A stretch of DNA of 64,000 bases from Paenibacillus_AB hodogayensis (GCF_039536325.1 NZ_BAAAYO010000014.1:383203-447202), one strand, 5' to 3'. Positions 1 through 9,295 are shown, counted from the first letter of the stretch. Made by a program: numbers and translations. Notes: generated by a model from the sequence alone, not told the origin.

Positions 1-1010
1 TCTATCCAGCTCTGCACGCGAGCCGTTTCCTGACGGCTGATCAGCGCAGACAGATCCGTATTCGGGTCCAACGGGTCGCCGATGCGAAGCTGCCGGGTCG
101 CCTCCACAAACCGGCCGACAAAATGCTCGAATACCGCTTCATGCACATAGATCCGTTGCAGGGAGATGCACACCTGCCCTTGATTGCTGAAAGCCCCGGT
201 CACGCAGCGGGAAATAATACGATCCACATCCACTCCCTCATCGATGATCACAGCGGCATTGGACCCCAGCTCCAGCGTGACGCGCTTGAGACCGGCCTTG
301 TTGCGAATGGCGGTTCCCACTTCCGGGCTGCCCGTGAAGGTGACCATCTTCACCCGCGGATCCGTCACAATCTGCTCGCCGACGGTACGGCCGCTGCCGG
401 TCACCACATTCAGCGCGCCTGGCGGCAATCCGGCTTCCTGAAACAAACGGGCGATAAAGAAAGCCGACAGCGGCGTCTGGGCGGCCGGCTTAAGCACGAC
501 GGTATTGCCTGCGGCAATGGCGGGACCAAGCTTATGGGCCACCAAATTCAGCGGGAAGTTAAACGGCGTGATCGCCCCGATTACGCCAAGCGGCTCGCGC
601 ATCGTATAAGCGATGCGCCCTTCGCCCCCGGGCGCGGCATCCAGCGGGATCGTCTCCCCGTGAATCCGTTTGGCTTCTTCCGCCGCGAATTTATACGTTT
701 GAATCGTACGCTGCACCTCAAGCCGGGCAGTCGTGATGGCCTTGGCCGCTTCCAGTGCCAGGATTCGCGCCGCCTCGTCGGCCCGCTCGCTTAACAGCAC
801 TGCCACCTTCTCCAGAATGGATGCCCGCTGGTGGGCAGGCATCCGGGCCATCGTTTCGCGCGCCCGGTCGGCGGCGGCCAGGGCGCGATCGACTTCGGCT
901 GGCGAAGCGGCCGGTATGTGTGCGATCGCTTCTCCGGAATAGGGCGACCGCAAAACCGTTTCGTCTGGCGCGTCTACCCACTCTCCGTCGATGAACAACT
1001 GCTGTTTCAT
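1..1010 (-). CDS. NAD(P)-dependent aldehyde dehydrogenase (3' end outside window)
   Basis: Oxidises an aldehyde to the acid with NAD(P)+. The visible 336 residues begin MKQQLFIDGEWVDAP and carry the family landmarks in order: GNTVVLKPA and FTGSPEVG of the coenzyme-binding domain, ELGSNAAV with the general-base glutamate, and GQVCIS with the catalytic cysteine. Full-length members have about 475-490 residues, so roughly 140 C-terminal residues lie beyond the left edge. The ATG at 1008-1010 follows a purine-rich GAGGATGTGGGG site. It is the last visible gene of the minus-strand operon starting near 9.1 kb, 32 bases after the Rieske oxygenase stop. It probably removes an aldehyde made by that pathway; the substrate is unknown. 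Confidence 0.93.
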   Translation of the reverse strand, partial: MKQQLFIDGEWVDAPDETVLRSPYSGEAIAHIPAASPAEVDRALAAADRARETMARMPAHQRASILEKVAVLLSERADEAARILALEAAKAITTARLEVQRTIQTYKFAAEEAKRIHGETIPLDAAPGGEGRIAYTMREPLGVIGAITPFNFPLNLVAHKLGPAIAAGNTVVLKPAAQTPLSAFFIARLFQEAGLPPGALNVVTGSGRTVGEQIVTDPRVKMVTFTGSPEVGTAIRNKAGLKRVTLELGSNAAVIIDEGVDVDRIISRCVTGAFSNQGQVCISLQRIYVHEAVFEHFVGRFVEATRQLRIGDPLDPNTDLSALISRQETARVQSWI

Positions 1011-1042
1011 TTCCCCACATCCTCTCGTTGTCTGGACTGCCG

Positions 1043-2104
1043 TTAGCGCGGGCCAAGCGCAGACTGGACCAATTGGGCAAAATGGTAAACCCCGTGCTCG
1101 GTCGGCGAACAAATGCCCCGGTCAAATGCCGAGGAACGATACCCCACTTGAGCCAGTTCGACCAGTTCAACATCTTCTTGTCTGACCTGATCGGCGAAAG
1201 CCATCAATTGTTTTTGCTCAGCCGTCGGTTCGTCGCCTTCCAGATAGAACGTATAGACCCCCATCGTCGTCTCATGGTCAATCGGCAGCATCTGGATGGT
1301 CGAAATATTGCCGGGTCCCGGATAAACCGTCACCATCGTATTGGGCCACAGCCAGTAGAATCGCCCTTCCTGAACCTCTGCGGTCTGCAGGTCGGTGCGG
1401 CCGGCTTTGAGACCGGTTCCTTGAATATTGCAATAATCGCCATTGATAATGTGATACTTCTTCATATCGAGCGTGGAAACAAAGCCGGGATGGGCTATCG
1501 GGCAATGGTCGCATTCCAGGAAATTGTCGATAAATACTTTCCAGTTGCAGCCAATGACCCGTTTTTTGACTTCGATTTTCTTCAAATTGCCCATGAACGA
1601 AAATACGCGGATATCTTCAAAAAAATCGCGATACGTATCCAATAAGGCCGGCGCTTGATCGTCCAGGTTGACGAACATAAACGAGGATTCGATTTCCAGG
1701 CGTATCGGCTTCAAGTCGAAGGCGCCTGTGCATAGCTCGGAACAGTCTTTAAAATTCGGCGTTTTATTCAATCCGCCATCCAGCTTGTACGTCCAGCCGT
1801 GGTACGAGCACATCAATATTTTCTTGGAGCCGAACTCTTCCTTCTCCACTTTCGTGGCGCGATGGGCGCATACATTGTAGAATGCCCGAATTACGCCGTC
1901 CTGCCCATGAGTGACAATAATCGGTTGGCCCGCTACCTCACAAGTATAGAAGTCTCCGGGCTTGGCCACAAGACTGGACATGCCGACGAAATTCCAGGAA
2001 CGCGAGAAAATCTTTTGCTTTTCCTCCCGGTACACTTGAGGGTCCGTGTATAACGCGTAAGGCATGGTTTGAAAAAATGGAGCTTCGGCAGATGGATTCG
2101 TCAT
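1043..2104 (-). CDS. Rieske non-heme iron oxygenase, alpha (catalytic) subunit
   Basis: Ring-hydroxylating-type oxygenase of 353 residues that inserts oxygen into an organic substrate using electrons from a separate reductase. The Rieske [2Fe-2S] ligands are C79-A-H81 and C99-SY-H102. The mononuclear iron site is visible as ECDH-CPIA-H with H200 and H205, and a later acidic stretch (EDVELVELAQVGY) fits the usual carboxylate-ligand region. I chose the ATG at 2104 because AGAGGAGA lies seven bases upstream; a longer in-frame start at 2149 lacks such a site. The size is like single-component-type alpha subunits such as YeaW/CntA and betaine/choline-like demethylases. No reductase or beta subunit is present in the window. 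The substrate cannot be read from the sequence. Confidence 0.9.
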   Translation of the reverse strand: MTNPSAEAPFFQTMPYALYTDPQVYREEKQKIFSRSWNFVGMSSLVAKPGDFYTCEVAGQPIIVTHGQDGVIRAFYNVCAHRATKVEKEEFGSKKILMCSYHGWTYKLDGGLNKTPNFKDCSELCTGAFDLKPIRLEIESSFMFVNLDDQAPALLDTYRDFFEDIRVFSFMGNLKKIEVKKRVIGCNWKVFIDNFLECDHCPIAHPGFVSTLDMKKYHIINGDYCNIQGTGLKAGRTDLQTAEVQEGRFYWLWPNTMVTVYPGPGNISTIQMLPIDHETTMGVYTFYLEGDEPTAEQKQLMAFADQVRQEDVELVELAQVGYRSSAFDRGICSPTEHGVYHFAQLVQSALGPR

Positions 2105-2189
2105 ATGAAACTCTCCTCTTCTCTTTCTATTTTCCTTCATGGGCTTCACGGGATAGGACCCTTCTCTACCGGGCTATCCGATTCCGAAA

Positions 2190-2208
2190 CTCCTCCCCGG
2201 GAGAGGAG
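2190..2208 (-). other. Intercistronic hairpin between SDR and Rieske genes
   Basis: A GC-rich inverted repeat (CTCCTC/GAGGAG arms with a paired CCC/GGG core) sits just after the SDR stop and before the Rieske gene. No T-run follows, so it is more likely an mRNA-stabilising or processing hairpin, or a weak attenuator, than a full terminator. A second weaker repeat (GGATAG/CTATCC) follows it. Confidence 0.45.
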
Positions 2209-2216
2209 CCATTCCT

Positions 2217-2972
2217 TTACATGGCTGTCCAGCCGCCGTCAATCGGCAAAGCAATTCCGGTAATAAACGAGGAGGCGTCCGAAGCGAGGAACAACACGGA
2301 TTGCGCGACCTCGTCCGGACTTCCCAGTCTGCGCATCGGCGTTGACGCCAGCAGCGCTTGATGCTCCTCGGGATTGTTGATATCCTTCTCCGTCATGGCC
2401 GTGCGAATGATGCCCGGGCAAATGGCGTTGACGCGGATATGGGATGCCCCGTACTCGACCGCCAGCGAGCGTGTCAAGGCGAGAACCCCTCCTTTGGAAG
2501 CCGTGTAGGCATCCCAAGCGTACCCGCCGGTCAGAGCCACAATAGAGGAGGCATTAATGATGGACCCGCCTCCTTGCTTCACCATCAACGGCAAAACCGC
2601 TTTGCAAAACTGGTACGTGCCCTTTAAATTGACCCGGATCGTCTGATCCCACACTTCCTCGGTCACATCGACAATATAGCCTTCGCCCGGCAGCACGATG
2701 CCGGCATTGTTAAATAAAATATCGATCGTTCCGAACGCGTCCACGGCCGTCTCTACGGTGCGCAATGCCACCTCCTGGCTGGCGACATCGCCGCAGGACA
2801 TGACCGCTTGTCCGCCAAGCGCGCGAATCTCCGCGACGGTCTGCTCCGCCGCTTGCGGATTGTAGTCGTTAATGACCAGTTTGCAGCCTTCCCGGGCGAA
2901 CAGGATGGCCGTCGCCTTGCCAATTCCGGCCCCTGCTCCGGTGATTACCGCCACTTTACCCTGTAAACCCAT
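2217..2972 (-). CDS. Short-chain dehydrogenase/reductase (SDR)
   Basis: NAD(P)-dependent oxidoreductase of 251 residues, a classical SDR. It has the cofactor motif TGAGAGIG at residues 11-18, NNAG at 88-91, and the catalytic serine near 142 with Y156-x3-K160 (AYTASK). The C-terminus reads ITGIALPIDGGWTAM, as in FabG-like and acetoin/butanediol-dehydrogenase-like SDRs. A GGGAGG site precedes the ATG. It lies between the E3 gene and the Rieske oxygenase in the same operon, so it probably oxidises or reduces a hydroxyl/keto intermediate of that pathway. The exact substrate is unknown. Confidence 0.93.
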   Translation of the reverse strand: MGLQGKVAVITGAGAGIGKATAILFAREGCKLVINDYNPQAAEQTVAEIRALGGQAVMSCGDVASQEVALRTVETAVDAFGTIDILFNNAGIVLPGEGYIVDVTEEVWDQTIRVNLKGTYQFCKAVLPLMVKQGGGSIINASSIVALTGGYAWDAYTASKGGVLALTRSLAVEYGASHIRVNAICPGIIRTAMTEKDINNPEEHQALLASTPMRRLGSPDEVAQSVLFLASDASSFITGIALPIDGGWTAM

Positions 2973-3011
2973 CTTGTTGTCCTCCCGTGTTCGTGTTGTC
3001 TGCCCATCTCC

Positions 3012-4391
3012 TTAGCTGTGGAGCGCCTGTCCCTTCGCATCCAAGACCGCTTCATAGATCGCCTCGGATAGCGTCGGATGCGCTGCAATCCATCCTTCGA
3101 GCCCGTCGACGGTCATCTCGCTATGGATCATCAAGGAGCCTTGTCCAATCAACTCGGTCGCCCGCGGTCCGACAATCGAGACGCCGACGATTTGTTCATA
3201 GACCGGCTCCACCAGCACCTTCACTTTCCCCGCCTGCTGATCCAAAATCAGCGCCTTGCCGATAGCTGCGAAGGCAAATTCCCCGATTCGAATGTCCCCA
3301 TATGCTTCCCGGGCCTGCCGTTCGTTCAAGCCGACACTGGCAATCTCCGGCGATGTATAGATGCAACGCGGAATCACGGCAGCATGCGGTGCCTGCTCTT
3401 GTCCGCATGCATGCCGAGCGGCGGTCTCTCCTTCATGGAAGGCGACATGGGCCAGTTGAATCCCGCCGATCACGTCCCCGCAAGCGTAAATATGCGGGAC
3501 CGCTGTCTGCATGTGCGCATTGACCGCGATGCCCCGGGCCGTCGCCGTGACACCGATGCGTTCCAGACCCAAATCGCGAATCCGCGGTTTGCGTCCCGCC
3601 GCGATCAGCACCCGCTCAAACGAATGGCGCGCGACGGACGAAGCGTTCTTCAATTCCACTTGCTTGTCCGCTCGGAGCACCCGGTGCAGAGTCGTTTCCG
3701 TGCGAATCTCGACGCCCTGTCGGGACAACTCCCCGTGCAGCACTTGGGCAATATCCGCATCTTCGCCCGGCAGCAGTTGGAGACCCATTTCGACCAAGGT
3801 GACCTGGGTTCCCATCTGGCTATAGATACTTGCAAACTCGCAGCCAATCACGCCTCCGCCCACAATCAATAACGACTCGGGAATACTCGGTAATGCCATC
3901 GCTTGCTTGCTGTGAATGATCCATTCCCCGTCATAAGGCGCGGCAGCCAGCTCGACCGGTTCGGAACCCGTCGCCACAATAAATCGATCGGCTTGAATAC
4001 GGATCGTCCCGCCTTCCTGGCGCACCTCCAGCGTGCGGGCATCGGCAAACCGGGCGCTTCCCCGCACAACGGCGATCTTATTCTTTTTCATCAAATACCC
4101 GATACCTTGAACGAGCTTGGCTACTACCTGATCCTTATACGCTTGGACGCGCGGCCACTGTATGCCAGCCCCCTTGAGAGGCACCTCGATGCCGAAGTGT
4201 CCGGCCCGTTGAACCGCGGTCCACACTTCCGCACTTTCCAGCAGCGCCTTAGTCGGCATGCAGCCTTCATTCAAGCATGTTCCTCCGAGCGCCTGCTCTT
4301 CAACCAACGTCACATCGGCCCCTTGGCGGGAAGCGGTAATCGCGGCGACATAACCGGCCGGACCGCCTCCAATAACGGCTACCTTGCTCAC
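3012..4391 (-). CDS. acoL: Dihydrolipoamide dehydrogenase (E3)
   Basis: FAD flavoprotein that reoxidises dihydrolipoamide on E2 and passes electrons to NAD+. It has 459 residues. The N-terminal FAD motif is IGGGPAGYVAA, and the redox-active disulfide is C39-LNEG-C44 within GGTCLNEGCMPTK. A second Rossmann motif (VGGGVIGCEFASIYS) binds NAD, and the C-terminal AAHPTLSEAIYE holds the His-Glu dyad. It starts at GTG with AAGGAGG seven bases upstream. It is in the same operon as E2, E1-beta and E1-alpha, so it is the dedicated E3 of that complex. The acoL name rests on context; lpd-type E3 enzymes are alike in sequence. Confidence 0.93.
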   Translation of the reverse strand: MSKVAVIGGGPAGYVAAITASRQGADVTLVEEQALGGTCLNEGCMPTKALLESAEVWTAVQRAGHFGIEVPLKGAGIQWPRVQAYKDQVVAKLVQGIGYLMKKNKIAVVRGSARFADARTLEVRQEGGTIRIQADRFIVATGSEPVELAAAPYDGEWIIHSKQAMALPSIPESLLIVGGGVIGCEFASIYSQMGTQVTLVEMGLQLLPGEDADIAQVLHGELSRQGVEIRTETTLHRVLRADKQVELKNASSVARHSFERVLIAAGRKPRIRDLGLERIGVTATARGIAVNAHMQTAVPHIYACGDVIGGIQLAHVAFHEGETAARHACGQEQAPHAAVIPRCIYTSPEIASVGLNERQAREAYGDIRIGEFAFAAIGKALILDQQAGKVKVLVEPVYEQIVGVSIVGPRATELIGQGSLMIHSEMTVDGLEGWIAAHPTLSEAIYEAVLDAKGQALHS

Positions 4392-4403
4392 AGCGGGTCC
4401 TCC

Positions 4404-5624
4404 TTAAAATAGTAAGCTGAGCGGCTTTTCCAAATTTCCCTTCACCGCATTCAAAAATTGGGCAGCCGGCACTCCATCCAATACCCGGTGATCAAACGTC
4501 AAGCTGAGCGGCAGCATCGTTCTGCGCTGCAAGTCATCCCCCATGTAGACCGGTTCATCCTTCGCCGTCCCGATTCCCAATATCCCGGCTTCCGGCGGAT
4601 TCAACACCGGCGTGAAATATTCGATCCCGAATGCGCCCAGATTGGTCAAAGTAAAGGTGGAACCGCTCATTTCATCCGGAGACAACTGGTTGGCCTTGGC
4701 CCGCTGGCTGAGCGATTTGATCCCGCGAGACAGGTCGACGACCGATGCCTGGTGGACATGGCGCATGACCGGTACGACCAGTCCGTTCTCCACCGCGACG
4801 GCAACGGCCAGATGCACGTGGCCGTAGACTTCGATGCAGCCGTCCCGGTAGGCGCTATTCATCCCCTTATGCGCCTGCAGCGCCAGCACGACGGCTTTGG
4901 CGATAAAGTCCGTCAAGGTCAGCTTGATGCCATGCTGATCTTGGACATGGGGGACGGCCTGTTTGTGCAGGGCTGCCAGTTCCGTCACATCCGCCTTCGC
5001 ATGCAAGGTCAGCTGCGCGCTTTGCTGCAAGCTTTCCGTCATGCGGGCGGCTATCGCTTTACGCATCCCGGCTACCGGGATACGCTCGACGGACTCCTCG
5101 GCGCAGGTGCCTGCCGGACTGCATACAGCCTGCTGCCGATGCGACTCCAATGCCGTCTGCACGTCCCGCTTCGTAATGCGCCGACCCGGTCCGGTTCCGA
5201 TTAAGGAGCCTAGATCCAGACCGCTTTCCCGCGCCATCTTTTTGGCGACCGGTGTCGCCACTATACGACCGCCGGACCGGCTCACCGTATCCTCTGCCGG
5301 CTTCATAGGCAGCTGCGGCGACGGAGCGGACAATGCCGGCGGCGCCGTTTCCGGGCGAACCGGCTCTGGCGTTGCGAAGGCCTCCCCCGGCTGGCCGATG
5401 TGGCCGATTGCCGTCCCATACGGAACCGTCTCGTCTTCATGGACCTGTATATTCAGCAGAACGCCGTCGGCTCCGGCTGCAATTTGGGTTGTCGTCTTCT
5501 CGGTGCTGATTTCCACGAGGGCTTCCCCTTTTGCCACGGAATCACCGACAGACTTTAACCATTTCACCACCGTTCCTTCGACCATCGACATACCCAATTT
5601 AGGCATAATGACTTCTGTAGCCAT
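4404..5624 (-). CDS. acoC: Dihydrolipoamide acyltransferase (E2) of acetoin-dehydrogenase-type complex
   Basis: Core acyltransferase that carries the acyl group on a lipoyl arm and gives it to CoA. It has 406 residues. The lipoyl domain covers roughly 1-78 with lipoyl lysine K43 in STEKTTTQ. A proline-rich linker follows, then a peripheral-subunit-binding domain (ATPVAKKMARESGLDLGSL, GTGPGRRITKRDV), and a catalytic domain ending in DHRVLDG, which holds the active-site His and Asp. The ATG at 5624 follows AAAGGAAC; an upstream in-frame start at 5651 lacks support. There is a single lipoyl domain, as in many acetoin and branched-chain systems. The acyl substrate is not fixed by sequence. Confidence 0.92.
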   Translation of the reverse strand: MATEVIMPKLGMSMVEGTVVKWLKSVGDSVAKGEALVEISTEKTTTQIAAGADGVLLNIQVHEDETVPYGTAIGHIGQPGEAFATPEPVRPETAPPALSAPSPQLPMKPAEDTVSRSGGRIVATPVAKKMARESGLDLGSLIGTGPGRRITKRDVQTALESHRQQAVCSPAGTCAEESVERIPVAGMRKAIAARMTESLQQSAQLTLHAKADVTELAALHKQAVPHVQDQHGIKLTLTDFIAKAVVLALQAHKGMNSAYRDGCIEVYGHVHLAVAVAVENGLVVPVMRHVHQASVVDLSRGIKSLSQRAKANQLSPDEMSGSTFTLTNLGAFGIEYFTPVLNPPEAGILGIGTAKDEPVYMGDDLQRRTMLPLSLTFDHRVLDGVPAAQFLNAVKGNLEKPLSLLF

Positions 5625-5672
5625 AATGAATTGTTCCTTTCTGGATAACAATATTTATCGTTCAAGCGCTAA

Positions 5673-6707
5673 TCAGCTTGTGAGCAGCGACGAATCGCCC
5701 ACCATCTCGGCAAAGGCCGCGATCACCTTCTCCGGAGAAGGCAAATACAACGCTTCCAGCGGCGGCGAATACGGTACCGGCGTGTGCGGCGCGGTTATGC
5801 GCTTAATCGGCGCATCCAACAGATCGAATCCTTTATCGGCTACCAGCGCGGCAATATCGGTCGCCATGTTGCAGCGCGGATTCGCTTCATCGATAATAAT
5901 GAGCCGATTCGTCTTGGCAACCGAGTTCAAGATGCTCGATTCGTCCAGCGGAGACAAGCTGCGCGGATCCACAATCTCCGTCTCAATGCCTTTAGCGGAC
6001 AAACGGGAAGCCGCCTGCTGCGCCACCTGCACCATCTTGCCGATAGCCACGATCGTCAGATCCTGTCCTTGGCGCTTCACATCGGCCTTACCCAGCGGGA
6101 TCGTGTAATACCCTTTGGGCACTTCTCCCTTGGTGTAATACATCGACTTGTCTTCGAAGAAAACAACCGGATCGTCGTCTTCGATCGCAGCCAATAACAA
6201 GCCCTTGGCGTCATACGGCGTAGAAGGCACGACAACCTTCAACCCCGGAATATGGGTAAATAACGCATACAGCGATTGCGAATGTTGGGCCGCGGCCTGC
6301 AAGCCGGCTCCGTGCGTCGTACGAATCGTAACCGGGACTTTGGCTTTGCCGCCAAACATATAGCGGAACTTGGCCCCCTGGTTCATGACCTGATCCAGAC
6401 AAGTCCCGATGAAATCGTTGAACATCAGCTCGGCGATCGGACGCAATCCGGTAATAGCGGCGCCCATTGCAGCGCCCATATAGCCCGCCTCGGCGATCGG
6501 CGTATCGATCACCCGCTCGCGGCCAAACTGCTGGACCAATCCTTTGGTCACGACGAAGGAACCGCCCCACGCCTCATCGTCTTGCAAATGGTCCACATCG
6601 GCGCCTCCGGCGACATCCTCACCCATCAAAATGACGTTAGGATCGGCCTTCATCGCGATTTCAATCGCTTCGTTGATCGCTTCTGCAAATGTAATGATTC
6701 TTGACAT
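5673..6707 (-). CDS. acoB: Thiamine-diphosphate-dependent dehydrogenase E1 beta subunit
   Basis: Beta chain of a heterotetrameric 2-oxo-acid/acetoin dehydrogenase, 344 residues. It starts MSRIITFAEAINEAIEIAM and carries the transketolase-like pyrimidine-binding part (ILMGEDVAGGADVDHLQ) with the glutamate that activates ThDP. The C-terminal transketolase domain (IVDPRSLSPLDESSILNSV) follows. GGGAGG precedes the ATG, and the gene starts 19 bases after the E1-alpha stop. Length and motifs match AcoB/PdhB. Given the SDR and Rieske partners, the natural substrate may not be acetoin itself. Confidence 0.92.
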   Translation of the reverse strand: MSRIITFAEAINEAIEIAMKADPNVILMGEDVAGGADVDHLQDDEAWGGSFVVTKGLVQQFGRERVIDTPIAEAGYMGAAMGAAITGLRPIAELMFNDFIGTCLDQVMNQGAKFRYMFGGKAKVPVTIRTTHGAGLQAAAQHSQSLYALFTHIPGLKVVVPSTPYDAKGLLLAAIEDDDPVVFFEDKSMYYTKGEVPKGYYTIPLGKADVKRQGQDLTIVAIGKMVQVAQQAASRLSAKGIETEIVDPRSLSPLDESSILNSVAKTNRLIIIDEANPRCNMATDIAALVADKGFDLLDAPIKRITAPHTPVPYSPPLEALYLPSPEKVIAAFAEMVGDSSLLTS

Positions 6708-6725
6708 GATATATCCTCCCGATCA

Positions 6726-7712
6726 TTAGTAAGAAACGTAAACGTCTTCGTACAGCACCTTGTCTTCCGGATACGGGCTTTCTTCGGCAAACCGCACCGC
6801 TTCCCGAATTTGCGCATCGACCGCTTGCTCGATTCCCGCTGTTTCTTCTAACGACAGCAGGCCGTTCTGGAGTACGTATTGTTTGAACAGGACAATGGCA
6901 TCCCGTTCGTTTTCCTCTTTTGTTTCCTCATCGGTTTTATAGGTCTGGGTATCCCCTTCAAAATGGCCATAGTTGCGGAAGGTAATGCATTCGATGAGCG
7001 TCGGCCCCTCACCGTTACGCGCCCGGTCAATCGCCGTTTGCGCCGCCTCGTATACGGCTATTACGTCCTTTCCGTCCACGATTACTCCCGGAATATTATA
7101 GGCATGCGCCCGGTCGGCAATATGCGTGCAGCTGGAGGCGTATTCGAAGGTCGTCGCCTCCCCGTAGCCATTGTTCTCCGCGACAAAGATGACCGGCAGC
7201 TTCCAGATCGCCGCCTGATTCAACGACTCGTGAAACGTCCCTTGGTTGTTGGCGCCATCCCCGAAGAAGCAGCAGCTGACCGCTTGCGTTTTCTTGATTT
7301 TGGCTGTCAATGCCGCACCGGTCGCGATCGGAAATCCGCCCCCGACAATCCCGTTTGCCCCCAGCATCCCTTTGTCCAAATCCGCAATATGCATGGAACC
7401 GCCTCTGCCTTTGCAAATCCCTGTCGCCTTGCCGTACAATTCCGCCATCATGCCATTGATATCGCATTCTTTGGCAATGCAATGCCCATGCCCGCGATGG
7501 GTGCTGGTGATCGTATCCCGATCGTTCAAATGGGCACAGACGCCCACGGCCACCGCCTCCTGACCCGCGTACAAATGTACGAATCCCGGCAAGCTTCCTT
7601 TGGAAAATTCATGATGGATTGCATCTTCAAATTTGCGGATTTCCAACATCTTCGTGTACATCCATTTCGCCTTTTCGCCGGAAACTACAGCTTTCTCGCC
7701 ATCCCTTGTCAT
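6726..7712 (-). CDS. acoA: Thiamine-diphosphate-dependent dehydrogenase E1 alpha subunit
   Basis: Alpha chain that binds the diphosphate of ThDP and performs the decarboxylation or C-C cleavage step with E1-beta. It has 328 residues. The ThDP motif runs from GDG at 151-153 to NN at 180-181, and THRGHGH (71-77) and KGRGGSMH (101-108) are also typical. It resembles AcoA more than long PdhA chains in length and in the absence of an extended N-terminus. AAGGAGAG precedes the ATG. It follows the NCS1 permease directly in the operon, with about 33 bases between them. Confidence 0.92.
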   Translation of the reverse strand: MTRDGEKAVVSGEKAKWMYTKMLEIRKFEDAIHHEFSKGSLPGFVHLYAGQEAVAVGVCAHLNDRDTITSTHRGHGHCIAKECDINGMMAELYGKATGICKGRGGSMHIADLDKGMLGANGIVGGGFPIATGAALTAKIKKTQAVSCCFFGDGANNQGTFHESLNQAAIWKLPVIFVAENNGYGEATTFEYASSCTHIADRAHAYNIPGVIVDGKDVIAVYEAAQTAIDRARNGEGPTLIECITFRNYGHFEGDTQTYKTDEETKEENERDAIVLFKQYVLQNGLLSLEETAGIEQAVDAQIREAVRFAEESPYPEDKVLYEDVYVSY

Positions 7713-7745
7713 CGTTTCATCTCTCCTTGTTCGTCCAATAGATCC

Positions 7746-9125
7746 TCAGCTCTTCACAACGGCGTCGGAGGTTTGGTCATTTTGAATTTTCACTTTATTT
7801 TTCAATAGCAGGTAGTACAGCAAGCCAGGCACCGTCAGCGCAATCACCCACGTAATGTCCGCGCCCCCCATGGCCTTGGATACAAACCCTTCGTAGAACG
7901 ACATCGTCATAAAAGGCAGCTCCATCAAAATCGTTGCCGCATACGTGAACAAGCTCGTCCAGTTGTACCGGCCGTAAATCCCATTCTTGTCGAATATATC
8001 GGGAATGCTGTATTTGCCTCTGCGCATGACATAATAATCGACGAGATTAATCGCGGTCCACGGCAAGAGGAAATATTGCAGCAGCAGCACCAAATTGGAG
8101 TAGTATGCCATGAAATTGCCTTGTCCAAAAATTTGAATCGTCGCTCCGGCGGACATCGCCAGGAACAAAATCAGAAATTTGATCCTTTTGGTCACCTTGA
8201 ACTCCTTGATCGAAATCATAAACGTCGTCGTCGACATAAACGCTCCGTACAAATTCAAGACATTGCCGGCCGCCAAGCCCGTGAAAATCACAATATAGAC
8301 GATCAGCGTGTACGGGCCGAACAACGAAGCAATATTCACACTGGCGTTATCCATAAAGTCGGGAATGGCCGCCCCAAGCAGCGCACCCAGCAGCATCATC
8401 CAGACGGTGCCCAGGACGCTGCCGACATACGTATACCCGAACGTCTGTTTGGCCGGGGTATTGCTCGGCAAGTATCTCGCGTAGTCCGCTACATACGGAG
8501 CGTACGTAATCTGCCAAGCCGCGGCAATACTCAAGAAAAGCATGAACGTCCCGAAATTGACACCGCCCGTCGGCGACCATGCCCCTGCCGGGAAGCCTTG
8601 ACTAATGATCAATATCGTAACCGCCGTAAAAATAAGGGCGGAGAAGATCGACAAGTATTTGGCCATCGAATGAATAAAATCATAGCCGATGAACGTCACG
8701 ATCAGCGTCAGAATACTGGCTATAATAATAGCCGAGTTGCTGCTTACCGGAAGGACGGCCTTGATCGTATCCACTTCCAGCAAGCCGTTAGCCGCCATAA
8801 ACCCGACGTACATCAAAATCACCAGAATGATGGGGAAAATCGCTCCGATGACGCCAAATTGCGCCCGGCTCTGGATCATTTGCGGGATTCCCAGCTGCGG
8901 GCCTTGAGCGGAATGGGAGGCCATAAAGATCCCGCCGATCAAGTTGCCCAATATAATGGCGGTAAAGCACCAGAACAGATTGAGTCCCATCGTCACGCCC
9001 AATGCGCCCGTGACCAGCGTCACCACGGTCATATTGGCATTGAACCAGACCGTAAACAAGCTTTTCGGACTCCCATGGCGTTCTTCTTCCGGAATAAAAT
9101 CGATACTGCGACGTTCTATCTCCAT
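7746..9125 (-). CDS. NCS1-family (cytosine/purine/allantoin-type) permease
   Basis: First gene of the catabolic operon and its likely uptake step. It is a membrane protein of about 459 residues with around 12 hydrophobic segments. The N-terminal ERHGSPKSLFTVWFNANMT and ALGVTMGLN resemble nucleobase:cation symporter-1 proteins (PF02133). Known members carry cytosine, uracil, hydantoin, allantoin, hydroxymethylpyrimidine or pyridoxine. The substrate here is unknown but should match the Rieske/E1-E2-E3 pathway it leads. Starts at 9143, 9131 and 9125 are all in frame. I prefer the ATG at 9125, which has GGGGGG eight bases upstream. Confidence 0.87.
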   Translation of the reverse strand: MEIERRSIDFIPEEERHGSPKSLFTVWFNANMTVVTLVTGALGVTMGLNLFWCFTAIILGNLIGGIFMASHSAQGPQLGIPQMIQSRAQFGVIGAIFPIILVILMYVGFMAANGLLEVDTIKAVLPVSSNSAIIIASILTLIVTFIGYDFIHSMAKYLSIFSALIFTAVTILIISQGFPAGAWSPTGGVNFGTFMLFLSIAAAWQITYAPYVADYARYLPSNTPAKQTFGYTYVGSVLGTVWMMLLGALLGAAIPDFMDNASVNIASLFGPYTLIVYIVIFTGLAAGNVLNLYGAFMSTTTFMISIKEFKVTKRIKFLILFLAMSAGATIQIFGQGNFMAYYSNLVLLLQYFLLPWTAINLVDYYVMRRGKYSIPDIFDKNGIYGRYNWTSLFTYAATILMELPFMTMSFYEGFVSKAMGGADITWVIALTVPGLLYYLLLKNKVKIQNDQTSDAVVKS

Positions 9126-9279
9126 ACCCATAACCCCCCACATTTCATAGCGAGATTCAATGATTGCGCTTTCGTAAACAACAAGACCACAGACTCGACC
9201 TCACGCAGCGGCGGGGAATGGACCCAGCCCTCCTCTCTCCCGTATTCCTTTCTTTTTTCCTCGCCTCACTCAAGTATGT

Positions 9280-9295
9280 AGCAATTATCGTGCCA
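9280..9295 (-). promoter_or_regulatory. Sigma-54 (-24/-12) promoter of the catabolic operon
   Basis: Read on the minus strand, TTGGCACG, four bases, then TTGCT matches the sigma-54 consensus YTGGCACG-N4-TTGCW at every defined base. The -24 GG lies at 9293-9294 and the -12 GC at 9281-9282. The start of transcription would fall near 9268, about 145 bases before the permease ATG. Acetoin (aco) operons in Bacillus-type bacteria are known to use sigma-54, which fits the E1-E2-E3 genes here. Confidence 0.85.

Noticed and set aside
3012..9125. Pyruvate dehydrogenase complex of central metabolism
   Set aside because: Short AcoA-like E1-alpha, sigma-54 promoter and linkage to Rieske, SDR and NCS1 genes argue for an accessory catabolic complex.
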